Assembly (NCBI RefSeq): GCF_025195125.1
Contig: NZ_JAMGSL010000022.1
Span: 1 to 50,709 of the forward strand
Origin: Streptomyces sp. Je 1-79
GTDB taxonomy: Bacteria > Actinomycetota > Actinomycetes > Streptomycetales > Streptomycetaceae
Direction of reading: 5' to 3'
Length of the DNA: 50,709 nucleotides
Below the pieces are notes generated by a model, which saw only the letters and a program-made list of their open reading frames with translations, did no database searches and was not told the DNA's origin. The position numbers and the translations under genes are program-made. Each line of letters starts with the position of its first letter. Within the stretch, counting starts at the first letter, position 1. This document shows, in pieces, positions 15,745-23,950 of this stretch.

Positions 15745-18552
15745 TCAGTCCGTGTTCGTGGGCTCAGCGACGTCCGTGGCCTCCCTGGCCCTGGTGACCA
15801 GTGCGTCGGCGACGTCGGCGGCCAGGTAGAACGGCAGCCACCGGTTCACCAGGTCCTCGTTGTCGCGGTAGCGGGCGAAGGGGAGCAGGGAGGCGAGCAG
15901 GGCCCACTGGTATTCGAGGTCGTTGAAGGCCCAGTTCGACTGCTCGCAGCCCTTGAGGATGCTCCGCAGCTTGATGACACAGGTCAGGATGCGGCGCATC
16001 GAGTCGTCCGCGCCCGGCGGGAGGTCCGACAGGGACGGGCTCCACAGCTTGTCCGCGTGCAGTGACGCGGCGAACCACTCGCGGATCAGGGTCACCTGTT
16101 CCGGCCCCCACAGGAACGTCCGCGACCACAGCGCCGCTTCGAGGCGGGCGAAGTCCTTGGCGATGTGGCCGCGGTGCGTGGTCTCGAAGTCGATCACGTA
16201 CAGGTGGGGGTCGGCCGGGTCCGGACCGCTGGCGAGGATGTTCTCGCAGTGCAGGTCGCCGTGCGAGACGCAGGTGAGGTACCGGGTCGTCAGGCCGTGC
16301 TCCCGGTCGTAGAGCAGCCAGTCGATGAGCCGGGCGGAATCCGGCTCGGGCTTCGCGATGTCGGCGATCCGGGCCACCAGCCACAGCGGGCTGGTCCGCT
16401 CCTTGTCCGACGCCAGTCCGCCGACGCGCGAAGGGTCCCCCAGCAGCCTGCCCAGGGTGTCGGGCCGCGAGGAGAGACCGTCCGGGACCCCGAAGAGGGC
16501 GCCGACCTCCTCGGAGGCGAACTTGTCGAGCTCCGACTCGGCGTCCTTGCCCGGGCGGTAACCGGCCCGTTCGAAACCGGCCGGGCGCAGGGCCGGATAC
16601 TCGCCCCGCAGGTCGCCCACGGCCCGGCTGGCATTGCTCAGCCACGGACCGAGCGCCTTGACGAAGAGCCGCTGGACCACGTGGCCGAGCGCCTCGTCGC
16701 TCACGGGCTCGGGCCGCGTGAGCCAGTCGCGGAACGTGCTCGGTTCGTCGTCCTCACGGAAGACGTACGACGTGAGGATCGCCTGGTAGCGGCTGCCGTT
16801 GCTGCGGTTGACGATCGCCGTGGACGAGACCGTGCACTTGCTCGACCGGTAGAACGGCTGGAGCTGTTCGCCGAACTCGTCGAAGTTGTCCTTCTCCCGC
16901 TGGACCTTGCTCTCCTCGTCGATCTTCAGCACACCCACCGGGCCGAAGACGTTGCGCGCCAGGAACGTCGGCACGGGGCGGCCGGCGAACAGGGCGCCCT
17001 GCACCATGAGGCCGCCGTGCCGGGGGGCCAGTTCGGCGGCCACGCCCTGGAGGAGCCGGTTGGGCAGCTGGAGCATGTGGTCCCGCTCCGTGAGGGACAT
17101 CGAAGCGGTCGTCTCCGACGCCGTGCCGGGCTCCCAGGCGTTCTTCACGACGCTCACGTCCCGGGCCTTGTCCAGCAGGTCGACCGCGTGCCGGCGCCAG
17201 AACCGGCGGACGTCCCTGTCGCGCGCCGAAGGCTCCCTCTGGGGATTGTGGTACAGCCCCGTGAGCAGCCGGTCGAGCTGGTCCTCCTTCCAGCCGGAGA
17301 GGTTCAGCAGCATGAAGGCGGTGCTGTGCCGGTGCTCCGGCATGTTGGCCCACTGGTCGAGCAGATGGGTGGCCCACCACTCGGCGGTGTCCACGTCCCT
17401 CACCCGCGGGTCCTGATTGCTGTACTCGGGGTCGACGGGGTCGGGGCCGCCGATGAGCAGCTGGATACCCACGGCATGCCGCAGCCAGCCGCAGACCGGG
17501 AGCAGGCGCAGCTCCAGGTCGACGTCCTGCAGCTCGCTGACGGCGACCAGCGTGGTCGCCTCCGCGGCGGCGAGCAGCAGTTCGCGCTGATCGCTGTTGC
17601 GCCGGTGCTCGGCCTGGATGGTCTGGAGGTAGGCGACGACGTCGGCCACGATCTGGTAGTTGTTCGATCTGAGGTGCTCGCGCAGGCAGAAGTTCAGCAG
17701 GGCGCTCTGCAGGAACCTCATCCGGACCTGCTGCGCCTCGGAGGCGGTACCTCCGTTGACGTAATTGCGCATGGCCGCGCGCGCCGCGTTCCGGACCCTC
17801 ATCGCGCCGTCGTGCAGGGGCCAGTACTCGTCAGCCGGAATCCGGACGTCCGCGAGCTCGTCCGTCAGCATCTTCAGGTCGGAGTCGATGAGGGGCCGCA
17901 GAAGCTCGGCCGCGTCGGGGGCGTGCTCGGTGAGGCGTTCCACGAGCCGCTTCTGGAAACCGGCGTACAGCTCCGAGAAGGAGGCCTTCCACGGCTGGTC
18001 GGACCGCCAGCGCGCGAACAGATCCAGCGCGACCTGTCCGGCGGGGGCGGTCATGCGGGTCTGACCGGGAATCCTGGCCCGGGTCGGCCCCGGTGAGTTC
18101 GACGGCTCGGCCTCGACCTCCACCTCCACCTCCACCTCGACCGCCACCTGGGCCTCGGCCGCGTCGGCCGCCGGTACCTCCTCCTGGACCGGTGGCGGGG
18201 GACCGAGCAGCACGAGCCCCTTGCGGCACTCGTCGATCGACTGCTGGAACCTGTCCGGATGGCGAGACTCATATAACCGGACCGCCAGGTCGAACAGGAC
18301 GCGGGCGCGTCCGGGGTCCGCCTCCGCGTAGTGCAGCTGCGCGGCGATCTTGGCCGCATTGGCGATCTTGAAAGTGGGACCCGCGAAGTTCCCGTTCGCG
18401 AGCTCCTCCTCGGCCGTGGCCAGGATGCCGAGCGACCTGGACAGGTCGCCCGGCAACCGGCCGTCGGCCCCGGCGGCGTCGTGCAGGGCCTTGGTGACGA
18501 TGTTGTACGCCTCATTGAACTCATCCGGCGACACCGACGAAGCAACCATCAT
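15745..18552 (-). CDS. Large helical protein with C-terminal APH-fold kinase domain (TCAD9-like)
   Basis: A 935-residue cytoplasmic protein. ATG 18552 (or 18549) follows GGAAGG. Residues 1-118 are helical and TPR-like. A low-complexity acidic linker of alternating Glu and Val lies near 137-149. Residues 170-480 are helical and unrecognised. Residues about 510-830 resemble aminoglycoside phosphotransferases: VLKID with Lys543 as the ATP-lysine, catalytic loop HGDLHCEN (His764, Asp766, Asn771) and metal-binding DFE (Asp788). All key catalytic residues are present. I recall a ternary-complex-associated domain (TCAD9) of this kind in conflict systems, but cannot test the match. Leu93 is a TTA codon. 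It lies downstream of the NUDIX gene on the same strand. Confidence 0.8.
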   Translation of the reverse strand: MMVASSVSPDEFNEAYNIVTKALHDAAGADGRLPGDLSRSLGILATAEEELANGNFAGPTFKIANAAKIAAQLHYAEADPGRARVLFDLAVRLYESRHPDRFQQSIDECRKGLVLLGPPPPVQEEVPAADAAEAQVAVEVEVEVEVEAEPSNSPGPTRARIPGQTRMTAPAGQVALDLFARWRSDQPWKASFSELYAGFQKRLVERLTEHAPDAAELLRPLIDSDLKMLTDELADVRIPADEYWPLHDGAMRVRNAARAAMRNYVNGGTASEAQQVRMRFLQSALLNFCLREHLRSNNYQIVADVVAYLQTIQAEHRRNSDQRELLLAAAEATTLVAVSELQDVDLELRLLPVCGWLRHAVGIQLLIGGPDPVDPEYSNQDPRVRDVDTAEWWATHLLDQWANMPEHRHSTAFMLLNLSGWKEDQLDRLLTGLYHNPQREPSARDRDVRRFWRRHAVDLLDKARDVSVVKNAWEPGTASETTASMSLTERDHMLQLPNRLLQGVAAELAPRHGGLMVQGALFAGRPVPTFLARNVFGPVGVLKIDEESKVQREKDNFDEFGEQLQPFYRSSKCTVSSTAIVNRSNGSRYQAILTSYVFREDDEPSTFRDWLTRPEPVSDEALGHVVQRLFVKALGPWLSNASRAVGDLRGEYPALRPAGFERAGYRPGKDAESELDKFASEEVGALFGVPDGLSSRPDTLGRLLGDPSRVGGLASDKERTSPLWLVARIADIAKPEPDSARLIDWLLYDREHGLTTRYLTCVSHGDLHCENILASGPDPADPHLYVIDFETTHRGHIAKDFARLEAALWSRTFLWGPEQVTLIREWFAASLHADKLWSPSLSDLPPGADDSMRRILTCVIKLRSILKGCEQSNWAFNDLEYQWALLASLLPFARYRDNEDLVNRWLPFYLAADVADALVTRAREATDVAEPTNTD
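18274..18276 (-). other. TTA codon (bldA-dependent) in the kinase-like gene
   Basis: Codon 93 (Leu, in VRLYESRHPD) reads TTA on the minus strand. In Streptomyces TTA is read by the developmentally controlled tRNA encoded by bldA. I noticed no other in-frame TTA in this window, though I did not scan every codon exhaustively. Confidence 0.85.
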
Positions 18553-18687
18553 CTGTTCCTTCCGAGAGATCACGACAGCCCCGTGCGAGCGGGGGGCGGA
18601 GCGGGACGAAACCGGCAGGTGGCACACGGTTGATGCCAGGGGGAAGCGGGTGGGGCCGGCCGCGGTGCAGGCGCGCCGAGCCGGACG

Positions 18688-18750
18688 TGGTCCGAGCCGG
18701 AGTGGTCCGAGCCGGCCCTGGTCTGAGCCGAAAGCGGTCCGACCGGGAGC
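18688..18750. repeat. 15-bp tandem repeat between NUDIX and kinase-like genes
   Basis: Four degenerate units based on TGGTCCGAGCCGGAG fill part of the 284-bp gap between the NUDIX stop (18837) and the kinase-like start (18552). I see no gene in the gap; the rest is GC-rich and unremarkable. Confidence 0.6.
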
Positions 18751-18836
18751 CCTTCACGCCGGGCGCGGTCCGGGCCGAGGCAGTCCGGACGGGACGGGAG
18801 AGTCGGCCCCGAGGGACGGCGGACCGCCGCGGCGGG

Positions 18837-19598
18837 TCAGGACACCGGGGCGATGTCCTCCCGGACCCGGCGGTCGCCCGCGAGGAAGGCCGACTGGGGC
18901 AGGACCACGTGGGCCTGGGACCGCCCCCGGGTGATGTCGCGCCGGGTCACGCCGATGACCAGGGGTTCGTCGGCATCCGCCGCCAGGTTCAGCACGGCCG
19001 AGCGGAGCTCGGTCGCCTCCGGCTTGTCGGGCACGAGGTCGTACACCTCGAAGAAGCGGATCTGCCGGTAGGTCTCCCCCGGCACCTTCAACGGCCCGTC
19101 GATGTGCCGGCCCACCGGGCGGAAGCCGGCCTCACGGGCCAGCGGGGCGAGCTCCTCGTGGCCCACCTCGCCCAGTTCCTCGACGAGTTCGCGGCGCAGG
19201 CACTCGGTCGCCGCCTCGCGGTCGGTGCCTCGCTGGAGCCAGCGGGCGAAGCCCAGGACCCGCAGGGCGGGCAGGAAGCCGCGCAGGTCGTGCCGCATCT
19301 CGGCGCGGGCGCGGCCCTCGGGTTCGAAGCCGAACCGTTCGAGCCGGGGCTTGGCCGCTTCGTGGTACTTCACCACGCCGCCGGGCGGGCCGAAGGCCCC
19401 CGGGCGGGTGACCGAGGAGAAGAGGACGTAGTGGTCCTCGTCGTTCACCCGCAGCAGTACGGCGACGGAGACGCGTATGCGGCGCGTCGGCGTGAGCAGG
19501 ACGCGGAGCAGGGTGAGGTGACGCCTGTTCTGCCACAGTATTCGGCCCACCGCCGTCAGCAGAGCCACGACGACGCCACCGACGATCTTCTCAACCAC
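18837..19598 (-). CDS. Membrane-anchored NUDIX protein, SMODS-associated type
   Basis: A 253-residue protein. GTG 19598 has GGGGAGGG eight bases upstream. A hydrophobic helix at residues 5-22 should anchor it in the membrane. It then follows the layout of SMODS-associated NUDIX proteins: RIRVSVAVLLRV, a GPPGGVVKY strand, a long helical insert with MRHDLRGFLP, and a NUDIX box at about 122-143 with Glu128 and REL-VEELG (Arg136, Glu137, Glu140, Glu141). The leading Gly of the box is replaced. The fully acidic core suggests it can hydrolyse a nucleotide derivative. Proteins of this class occur in CD-NTase-linked conflict systems; no CD-NTase gene is present here. Confidence 0.75.
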   Translation of the reverse strand: MVEKIVGGVVVALLTAVGRILWQNRRHLTLLRVLLTPTRRIRVSVAVLLRVNDEDHYVLFSSVTRPGAFGPPGGVVKYHEAAKPRLERFGFEPEGRARAEMRHDLRGFLPALRVLGFARWLQRGTDREAATECLRRELVEELGEVGHEELAPLAREAGFRPVGRHIDGPLKVPGETYRQIRFFEVYDLVPDKPEATELRSAVLNLAADADEPLVIGVTRRDITRGRSQAHVVLPQSAFLAGDRRVREDIAPVS

Positions 19599-19793
19599 CA
19601 GGACAGCCCTCCCCGTCGAGCACGTCGCACCCGGCGGAATCAATGTACTCCGCGAACAGGCGAGTTGACCCTCGGTCACGAGATCCGGTCGGCCTCGCGC
19701 GACGGCCGCCCGGTGGGGCGGGAGGAGCCCCACCGCCTCGGCACCGGGCCCTCGCGATCAGACCGCGGCCGCCGGCCCGGCTGCGGCGGCGGT

Positions 19794-21089
19794 TCAGGCG
19801 GTGGCAGTCACGGCCGGGCTGCGGCGGCGGATGACCAGCGCCATCAGCGCCGCCGCCGCGCAGAGCGCGCCCGAGGCGTACCAGACCACGTCGTACGAGC
19901 CGAAGACGTCCCGCGCCACTCCGCCGGCGAAGGCGACGACCGCCGCGCCCACCTGGTGGGAGGCGAGGACCCAGCCGAAGACGATCGCGCTGTCCTCGCC
20001 GTAGTGCTCGCGGCACAGGGCGATCGTCGGCGGGACCGTGGCCACCCAGTCCAGGCCGTAGAAGACGATGAAGAAGACCATCGGCGGGTGGACCGAGGGC
20101 GCGAGCAGCATCGGCAGGAAGAGCAGGGACACGCCGCGCAGCGCGTAGTACACGGCCAGCAGGCGCCGCGCCTCGAAGCGGTCCGTGAACCAGCCGGAGG
20201 CGATCGTGCCGACGACGTCGAAGACCCCGATCACCGCGAGCAGCGAGGCCGCCGCGGTGATCGGCATGCCGTGGTCGTGGGCCGCGGGGACGAAGTGGGT
20301 CTTGACCAGCCCGTTCGTCGAGGCGCCGCAGATGGCGAAGGTGCCGGCGAGGAGCCAGAACGGGCCGGTGCGGGCCGCCTTGAGGAGCACCGTCACGGCG
20401 CGGCGGGCCGCCCCGGTGACGGGGGCGGGCTTCGGTACGAACTCACCGCCGTAGGGCGCGAGACCCACGTCCGCCGGGTGGTCGCGCAGCAGCAGCCAGA
20501 CGAAGGGGACGACCGCGAGGGCGGAGAGCGCGACGGTGACCGCGGCCGGGCGCCAGCCCTCGTTCTCGACCAGCCAGGAGAGGAGGGGGAGGAAGACGAG
20601 CTGGCCCGACGCGCCGGCCGCGGTGAGGATGCCGGTCACGAGGCCGCGCCGGGCCACGAACCACCGGTTCGTCACCGTAGCCGCGAACGCCAGCGCCATC
20701 GAGCCGCTGCCGAGGCCGACGAGCACGCCCCAGTACAGGACGAGCTGCCAGGACGCCGTCATCCACACCGTCAGGACCGAGCCGAGCGCGATCACGCTCA
20801 GCGCGACGGCGACGACCTTGCGGATGCCGAAACGGTCCATCAGGGCGGCCGCGAAGGGAGCCGTCAGGCCGTACAGGGCGAGGTTCACCGAGACCGCGAA
20901 GCCGATCGTGCCGCGCGACCAGTCGAACTCGCTGTGCAGCGGCTCGATCAGCAGCCCGGGCAGCGAGGCGAAGGCCGCGGCGCCGATGATCGTGACGAAG
21001 GTGACGACCGCGACGAACCAGGCGCGGTGGACACGGGGAGTACGGGAGGGGGCGGCCGTGGGCGCCACGGGCTCGGTTGTCTGGGTCAC
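19794..21089 (-). CDS. MFS transporter (monocarboxylate/OFA-like)
   Basis: A 431-residue protein with 12 predicted transmembrane helices. GTG 21089 is the chosen start; the longer frame upstream only translates a DNA repeat. The segment DRFGIRKVVAVALSVIALGSVL is the MFS loop 2-3 motif, and SGWFTDRFEARR is its counterpart in the second half. Overall pattern resembles the monocarboxylate porter or oxalate/formate antiporter group (NRWFVARRGLVTGILTAAGASGQ). The substrate cannot be inferred. It stands alone, downstream of a 12-bp repeat array. Confidence 0.85.
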   Translation of the reverse strand: MTQTTEPVAPTAAPSRTPRVHRAWFVAVVTFVTIIGAAAFASLPGLLIEPLHSEFDWSRGTIGFAVSVNLALYGLTAPFAAALMDRFGIRKVVAVALSVIALGSVLTVWMTASWQLVLYWGVLVGLGSGSMALAFAATVTNRWFVARRGLVTGILTAAGASGQLVFLPLLSWLVENEGWRPAAVTVALSALAVVPFVWLLLRDHPADVGLAPYGGEFVPKPAPVTGAARRAVTVLLKAARTGPFWLLAGTFAICGASTNGLVKTHFVPAAHDHGMPITAAASLLAVIGVFDVVGTIASGWFTDRFEARRLLAVYYALRGVSLLFLPMLLAPSVHPPMVFFIVFYGLDWVATVPPTIALCREHYGEDSAIVFGWVLASHQVGAAVVAFAGGVARDVFGSYDVVWYASGALCAAAALMALVIRRRSPAVTATA

Positions 21090-21149
21090 GTCACACAGCT
21101 TCGCGGCCCGGACCCGCCCCCCACCATTGGCCCGAACGACAGCTTTCGC

Positions 21150-21221
21150 AAGGATCGGGACACGGATCGGGGCACGGATCGCGCCATGGATCACGCCAGG
21201 GATCACGCCATGGACCGGACG
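21150..21221. repeat. 12-bp tandem repeat array
   Basis: Six 12-bp units with consensus A(C/T)GGATC(A/G)CGCC run from 21150 to 21221 and abut the stop codon of the membrane gene at 21222. A four-codon period keeps frames open through it. Confidence 0.8.
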
Positions 21222-22118
21222 TCAGCCTGTCGTGGGTCTCGTCGCCCGGGCCCACAGGAGGCGGCCCGTCGCCCCCGTCACCAGCAGTCCGGCGAGGAGC
21301 GTCACGAGCGAGAGCCCCGGGCCCGACGCCCAGTCCACGTCCGGCGCATGGACGGCGAGGACGACCGCCGACGCGAGCGCCACGGACGGGACGGCCAGCA
21401 GGGCGGGGCGCAGGCGGGCCAGGTCGTCCTCGGCCAGGGAGCCCAGGACGCCGACTCCGAGCGCGAGCGCCCACACCCCCAGACCCTGCGCGTCGGCGCG
21501 GTTCACCTGCCACGGCACGAAGCCCGACCAGAAGTCCGGGACCGCCAGCAGGCCCGCGCCGATGCCGGCCCACCCCGAACCCAGCACCGCGAGCGGCGGC
21601 TTCGACCAGCCGGGGAGCGGGGCGACGCGTTCCGGGGACCCGAGCGCGGGCCGCCGGTACTGGAGGGCGACGCAGAGCACGGCCGCGACGGCGAGCGCCC
21701 CCAGGGTCGCGACCCAGCCGAGGCTGAAGAGTACGAGGAACAGCGAGCCGCCCTTCGCCACCCACAGCGCCTCGCCGTTGAGCAGGCTCACCACGAAGAG
21801 GCCGACCAGCACGACCGTGAGGGGGAGGACCAGGGTGCGCGCCTCCTCCCAGACCCGCGCCCGGCCGACCGTGAGGAGCGCGGGCGCCACGCCCGCCATC
21901 GCCGCCCCGACCAGCCCGGGGCTGAGCGCCTCGGGGGAGGTCCAGGCACCGGCGGCGTATCCGGCGACGCTGGTCAGGGCGAGCAGCGCGCCCACCATGA
22001 CGCTGATGACGGCCACGACGGAGGCCAGCATCGCCACCCCGGGCGAGAGCTCCCGCCCGCCGACACCCGTCCGCGCACCACCGACCACCCCGCCGCCCGC
22101 CGGAGTCTCCTCTCTCAT
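21222..22118 (-). CDS. Multi-spanning membrane protein of unknown function
   Basis: A 298-residue protein with about eight hydrophobic helices and no motif that I recognise. A 25-residue Gly-rich N-terminus precedes the first helix. Its ATG overlaps the stop of the DUF2306-like gene by four bases (ATGA), so the two are translationally coupled and probably act together. They lie downstream of a PadR regulator and a long palindrome. Confidence 0.75.
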   Translation of the reverse strand: MREETPAGGGVVGGARTGVGGRELSPGVAMLASVVAVISVMVGALLALTSVAGYAAGAWTSPEALSPGLVGAAMAGVAPALLTVGRARVWEEARTLVLPLTVVLVGLFVVSLLNGEALWVAKGGSLFLVLFSLGWVATLGALAVAAVLCVALQYRRPALGSPERVAPLPGWSKPPLAVLGSGWAGIGAGLLAVPDFWSGFVPWQVNRADAQGLGVWALALGVGVLGSLAEDDLARLRPALLAVPSVALASAVVLAVHAPDVDWASGPGLSLVTLLAGLLVTGATGRLLWARATRPTTG

Positions 22119-23296
22119 CGCCGCCCCGCCTCCTGCTCGTCGGCCGCCGCGGCCGCCACCGCGGGTGGCTCTGCCTCGCGCGCCAGGAGTTCGCGCCCGT
22201 ACATGACCCGCAGGCTCACCACCGTCGTGGCCGCGAAGGCCAGCACCCCGCAGCCGATGGCGACGCCCGCGACCAGGGACGTCCACGCGTCCAGGCGGAC
22301 GAACCGCTCCAGCACGAACGCCGCTCCGGCCGAGAACACCGGTGCCAGGCACAGCGCGACGAGATGCAGCCGCCACTCCTCCCGCGCCCAGCCGGCCCCG
22401 CGCCGCCCCGCTCGCCGGTGGCCGGCGGCCATGACCGCGTACGTCACGGCGTACGGGACGAGGTACCCGAGGAGCAGTCGCGGGCCCTCCGCGCCCGGAC
22501 CGTCCAGGAGGGACAGGGAGAGCCGGACCAGGGCCGCGGCACCGGCCAGGTGCGCCGCCACGAACAGGGGCGTCGGGCACCAGGTGCCGCGGACGCCGGG
22601 GACCGTGGTCCGCCGGTCGAGCGCCCGCGAGGCGAGCAGCGCGCCGAACACGACCACGGAGCCGAGGTGCATGATCGCGATCCGGTTGATCTCGGCCATG
22701 GACAGACCGGGGAACAGCCGGGGCAGGCCGCCCCATTCGAGGCGGAGCAGCGGCGCGGTCAGCAGGAAGCCGTAGCAGAGCAGCATCCACCGCTGGTGCA
22801 GGTCGGGGAAGCGGGCGAGGGCGGCGAGGACGCCGAAGGTCACGCTTCCCACGGTGCCGACGAGGATGGTCGCGAGGACGACCCAGAACGCCGCGCCGCT
22901 GTACGCGTCCTCCGGTGCCGTACGGGCCAGATAGAGCGCGGCGCCGGCCATCGAGGCGTACACCGTGACCGCGAACACCGTGCCGGCGACGCGGTGCAGG
23001 CGGCGCCGCCGGCGGACCGCCGACAGGTACTGGACCGGGCCGAGCAGCATCAGCAGGCCGCCCAGGACCGAGTGGACGATCAGCGGGACCAGGCTGCGCC
23101 CGTACGGTCCGATCCGGTCCCGCACGGCCTCGGCGACGTACTCCGGCGACACGATCCGGCCCATCAGCCACTCACCGGGGGCGGGCGCTCCGGGCGACGC
23201 GTACGGCCACAACTGGGTCATGGCGACCGGCGCGTAGGCCACGCAGCCCACGATCACCGCGAAGGCGGCCACCCTCCCCCATCTGGTGACGCCCAT
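22115..23296 (-). CDS. DUF2306-like multi-spanning membrane protein
   Basis: A 393-residue protein with about ten transmembrane helices. The N-terminal half resembles DUF2306 proteins: a histidine-rich LVPLIVHSVLGGLLMLLGPVQYL...RRLHRVAGTVF and FPDLHQRWMLLCYGFLLTAPLLRLEW. The conserved His residues could bind haem or metal, but that is only inference. ATG 23296 is chosen over GTG 23302, which would touch the GGGGAGA ribosome-binding site. It is first gene of an operon behind the palindrome at 23314-23340. Confidence 0.78.
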   Translation of the reverse strand: MGVTRWGRVAAFAVIVGCVAYAPVAMTQLWPYASPGAPAPGEWLMGRIVSPEYVAEAVRDRIGPYGRSLVPLIVHSVLGGLLMLLGPVQYLSAVRRRRRLHRVAGTVFAVTVYASMAGAALYLARTAPEDAYSGAAFWVVLATILVGTVGSVTFGVLAALARFPDLHQRWMLLCYGFLLTAPLLRLEWGGLPRLFPGLSMAEINRIAIMHLGSVVVFGALLASRALDRRTTVPGVRGTWCPTPLFVAAHLAGAAALVRLSLSLLDGPGAEGPRLLLGYLVPYAVTYAVMAAGHRRAGRRGAGWAREEWRLHLVALCLAPVFSAGAAFVLERFVRLDAWTSLVAGVAIGCGVLAFAATTVVSLRVMYGRELLAREAEPPAVAAAAADEQEAGRR

Positions 23297-23313
23297 CGGC
23301 ACTCTCCCCGCCG

Positions 23314-23340
23314 CTCCATAGTCCTTTCTGGACTATGGAG
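23314..23340. promoter_or_regulatory. Long palindrome, likely PadR operator
   Basis: Perfect 11-bp arms CTCCATAGTCC and GGACTATGGAG around spacer TTTCT. It lies 17 bases upstream of the DUF2306-like start and 77 bases downstream of the PadR gene's stop. The simplest reading is the binding site of that PadR protein on its target operon. Confidence 0.7.
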
Positions 23341-23417
23341 GAAGGTAGGGGCGGGTGTCACCCGCGGTCAACGGGTCTGCGTCACGGGCCTGGGCCCGCC
23401 TCACGGACGTACGGAGG

Positions 23418-23933
23418 TCAGGGCTCCCGCCGCTCGACCCACTGCCAGAAGTCGACCATCATCCGCTCGTAGCGGATGCCGAACTCCAGCGCCTCGCGCT
23501 GCCCCCGGGTCAGCAGCTCCCCGACGCCCTCCGCGAGCCCCTCGTACTCGCCCAGGGTCCGGCGGTGCTCCTCGACCTGTACGGGGGCGTGCACCCGGGG
23601 GCTCGCCCCGAACCAGAGCTTGAGGATGCCGCGTTCGCGCGCCTCGACCGGTACGAAGGCGGGATCGTCGAGCCATGCGGCGAGGGCCGCCGCGCCCGCC
23701 TCCGTGAGCCGCATCAGGCGCCGGTTCCGCCCGCCCGTCTGCCGCGCCTCGGAGAGCAGGCCCGCCTCCACGAGGCGGTCGCACTGGGCGTACACCTGCG
23801 CGTGGGGCATCGACCAGAACGGCGCCACGGTCCGCGCCGCCTCCACCTTCACGTCGTACGGAGTGGCCTCGCCGAGCTTGTCGACGATGCCGAGCACGAG
23901 ATAGGAGGGTGTGGTCAAGCGGACTTCAGACAT
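23418..23933 (-). CDS. PadR-family transcriptional regulator
   Basis: A 171-residue regulator. The N-terminal winged helix shows the PadR pattern LTTPSYLVLGIVDKLGEATPYDVK...SMPHAQVYAQCDRLVEAGLLSE...RRLMRLTEAG, followed by a helical C-terminal dimerisation domain as in the longer Vir-like subgroup. ATG 23933 is the start. PadR proteins mostly repress genes for efflux or stress responses. The two-gene membrane operon next downstream, with a perfect palindrome in its leader, is the probable target. Confidence 0.9.
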   Translation of the reverse strand: MSEVRLTTPSYLVLGIVDKLGEATPYDVKVEAARTVAPFWSMPHAQVYAQCDRLVEAGLLSEARQTGGRNRRLMRLTEAGAAALAAWLDDPAFVPVEARERGILKLWFGASPRVHAPVQVEEHRRTLGEYEGLAEGVGELLTRGQREALEFGIRYERMMVDFWQWVERREP

Positions 23934-23950
23934 GCCGGGACCGTACCCTC

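Noticed and set aside
18630..22775. A 1381-codon plus-strand open frame
   Set aside because: It runs antisense to the NUDIX, MFS and membrane genes, is full of Arg, Gly, Asp and Pro, and has no recognisable motif. It is a GC artefact.
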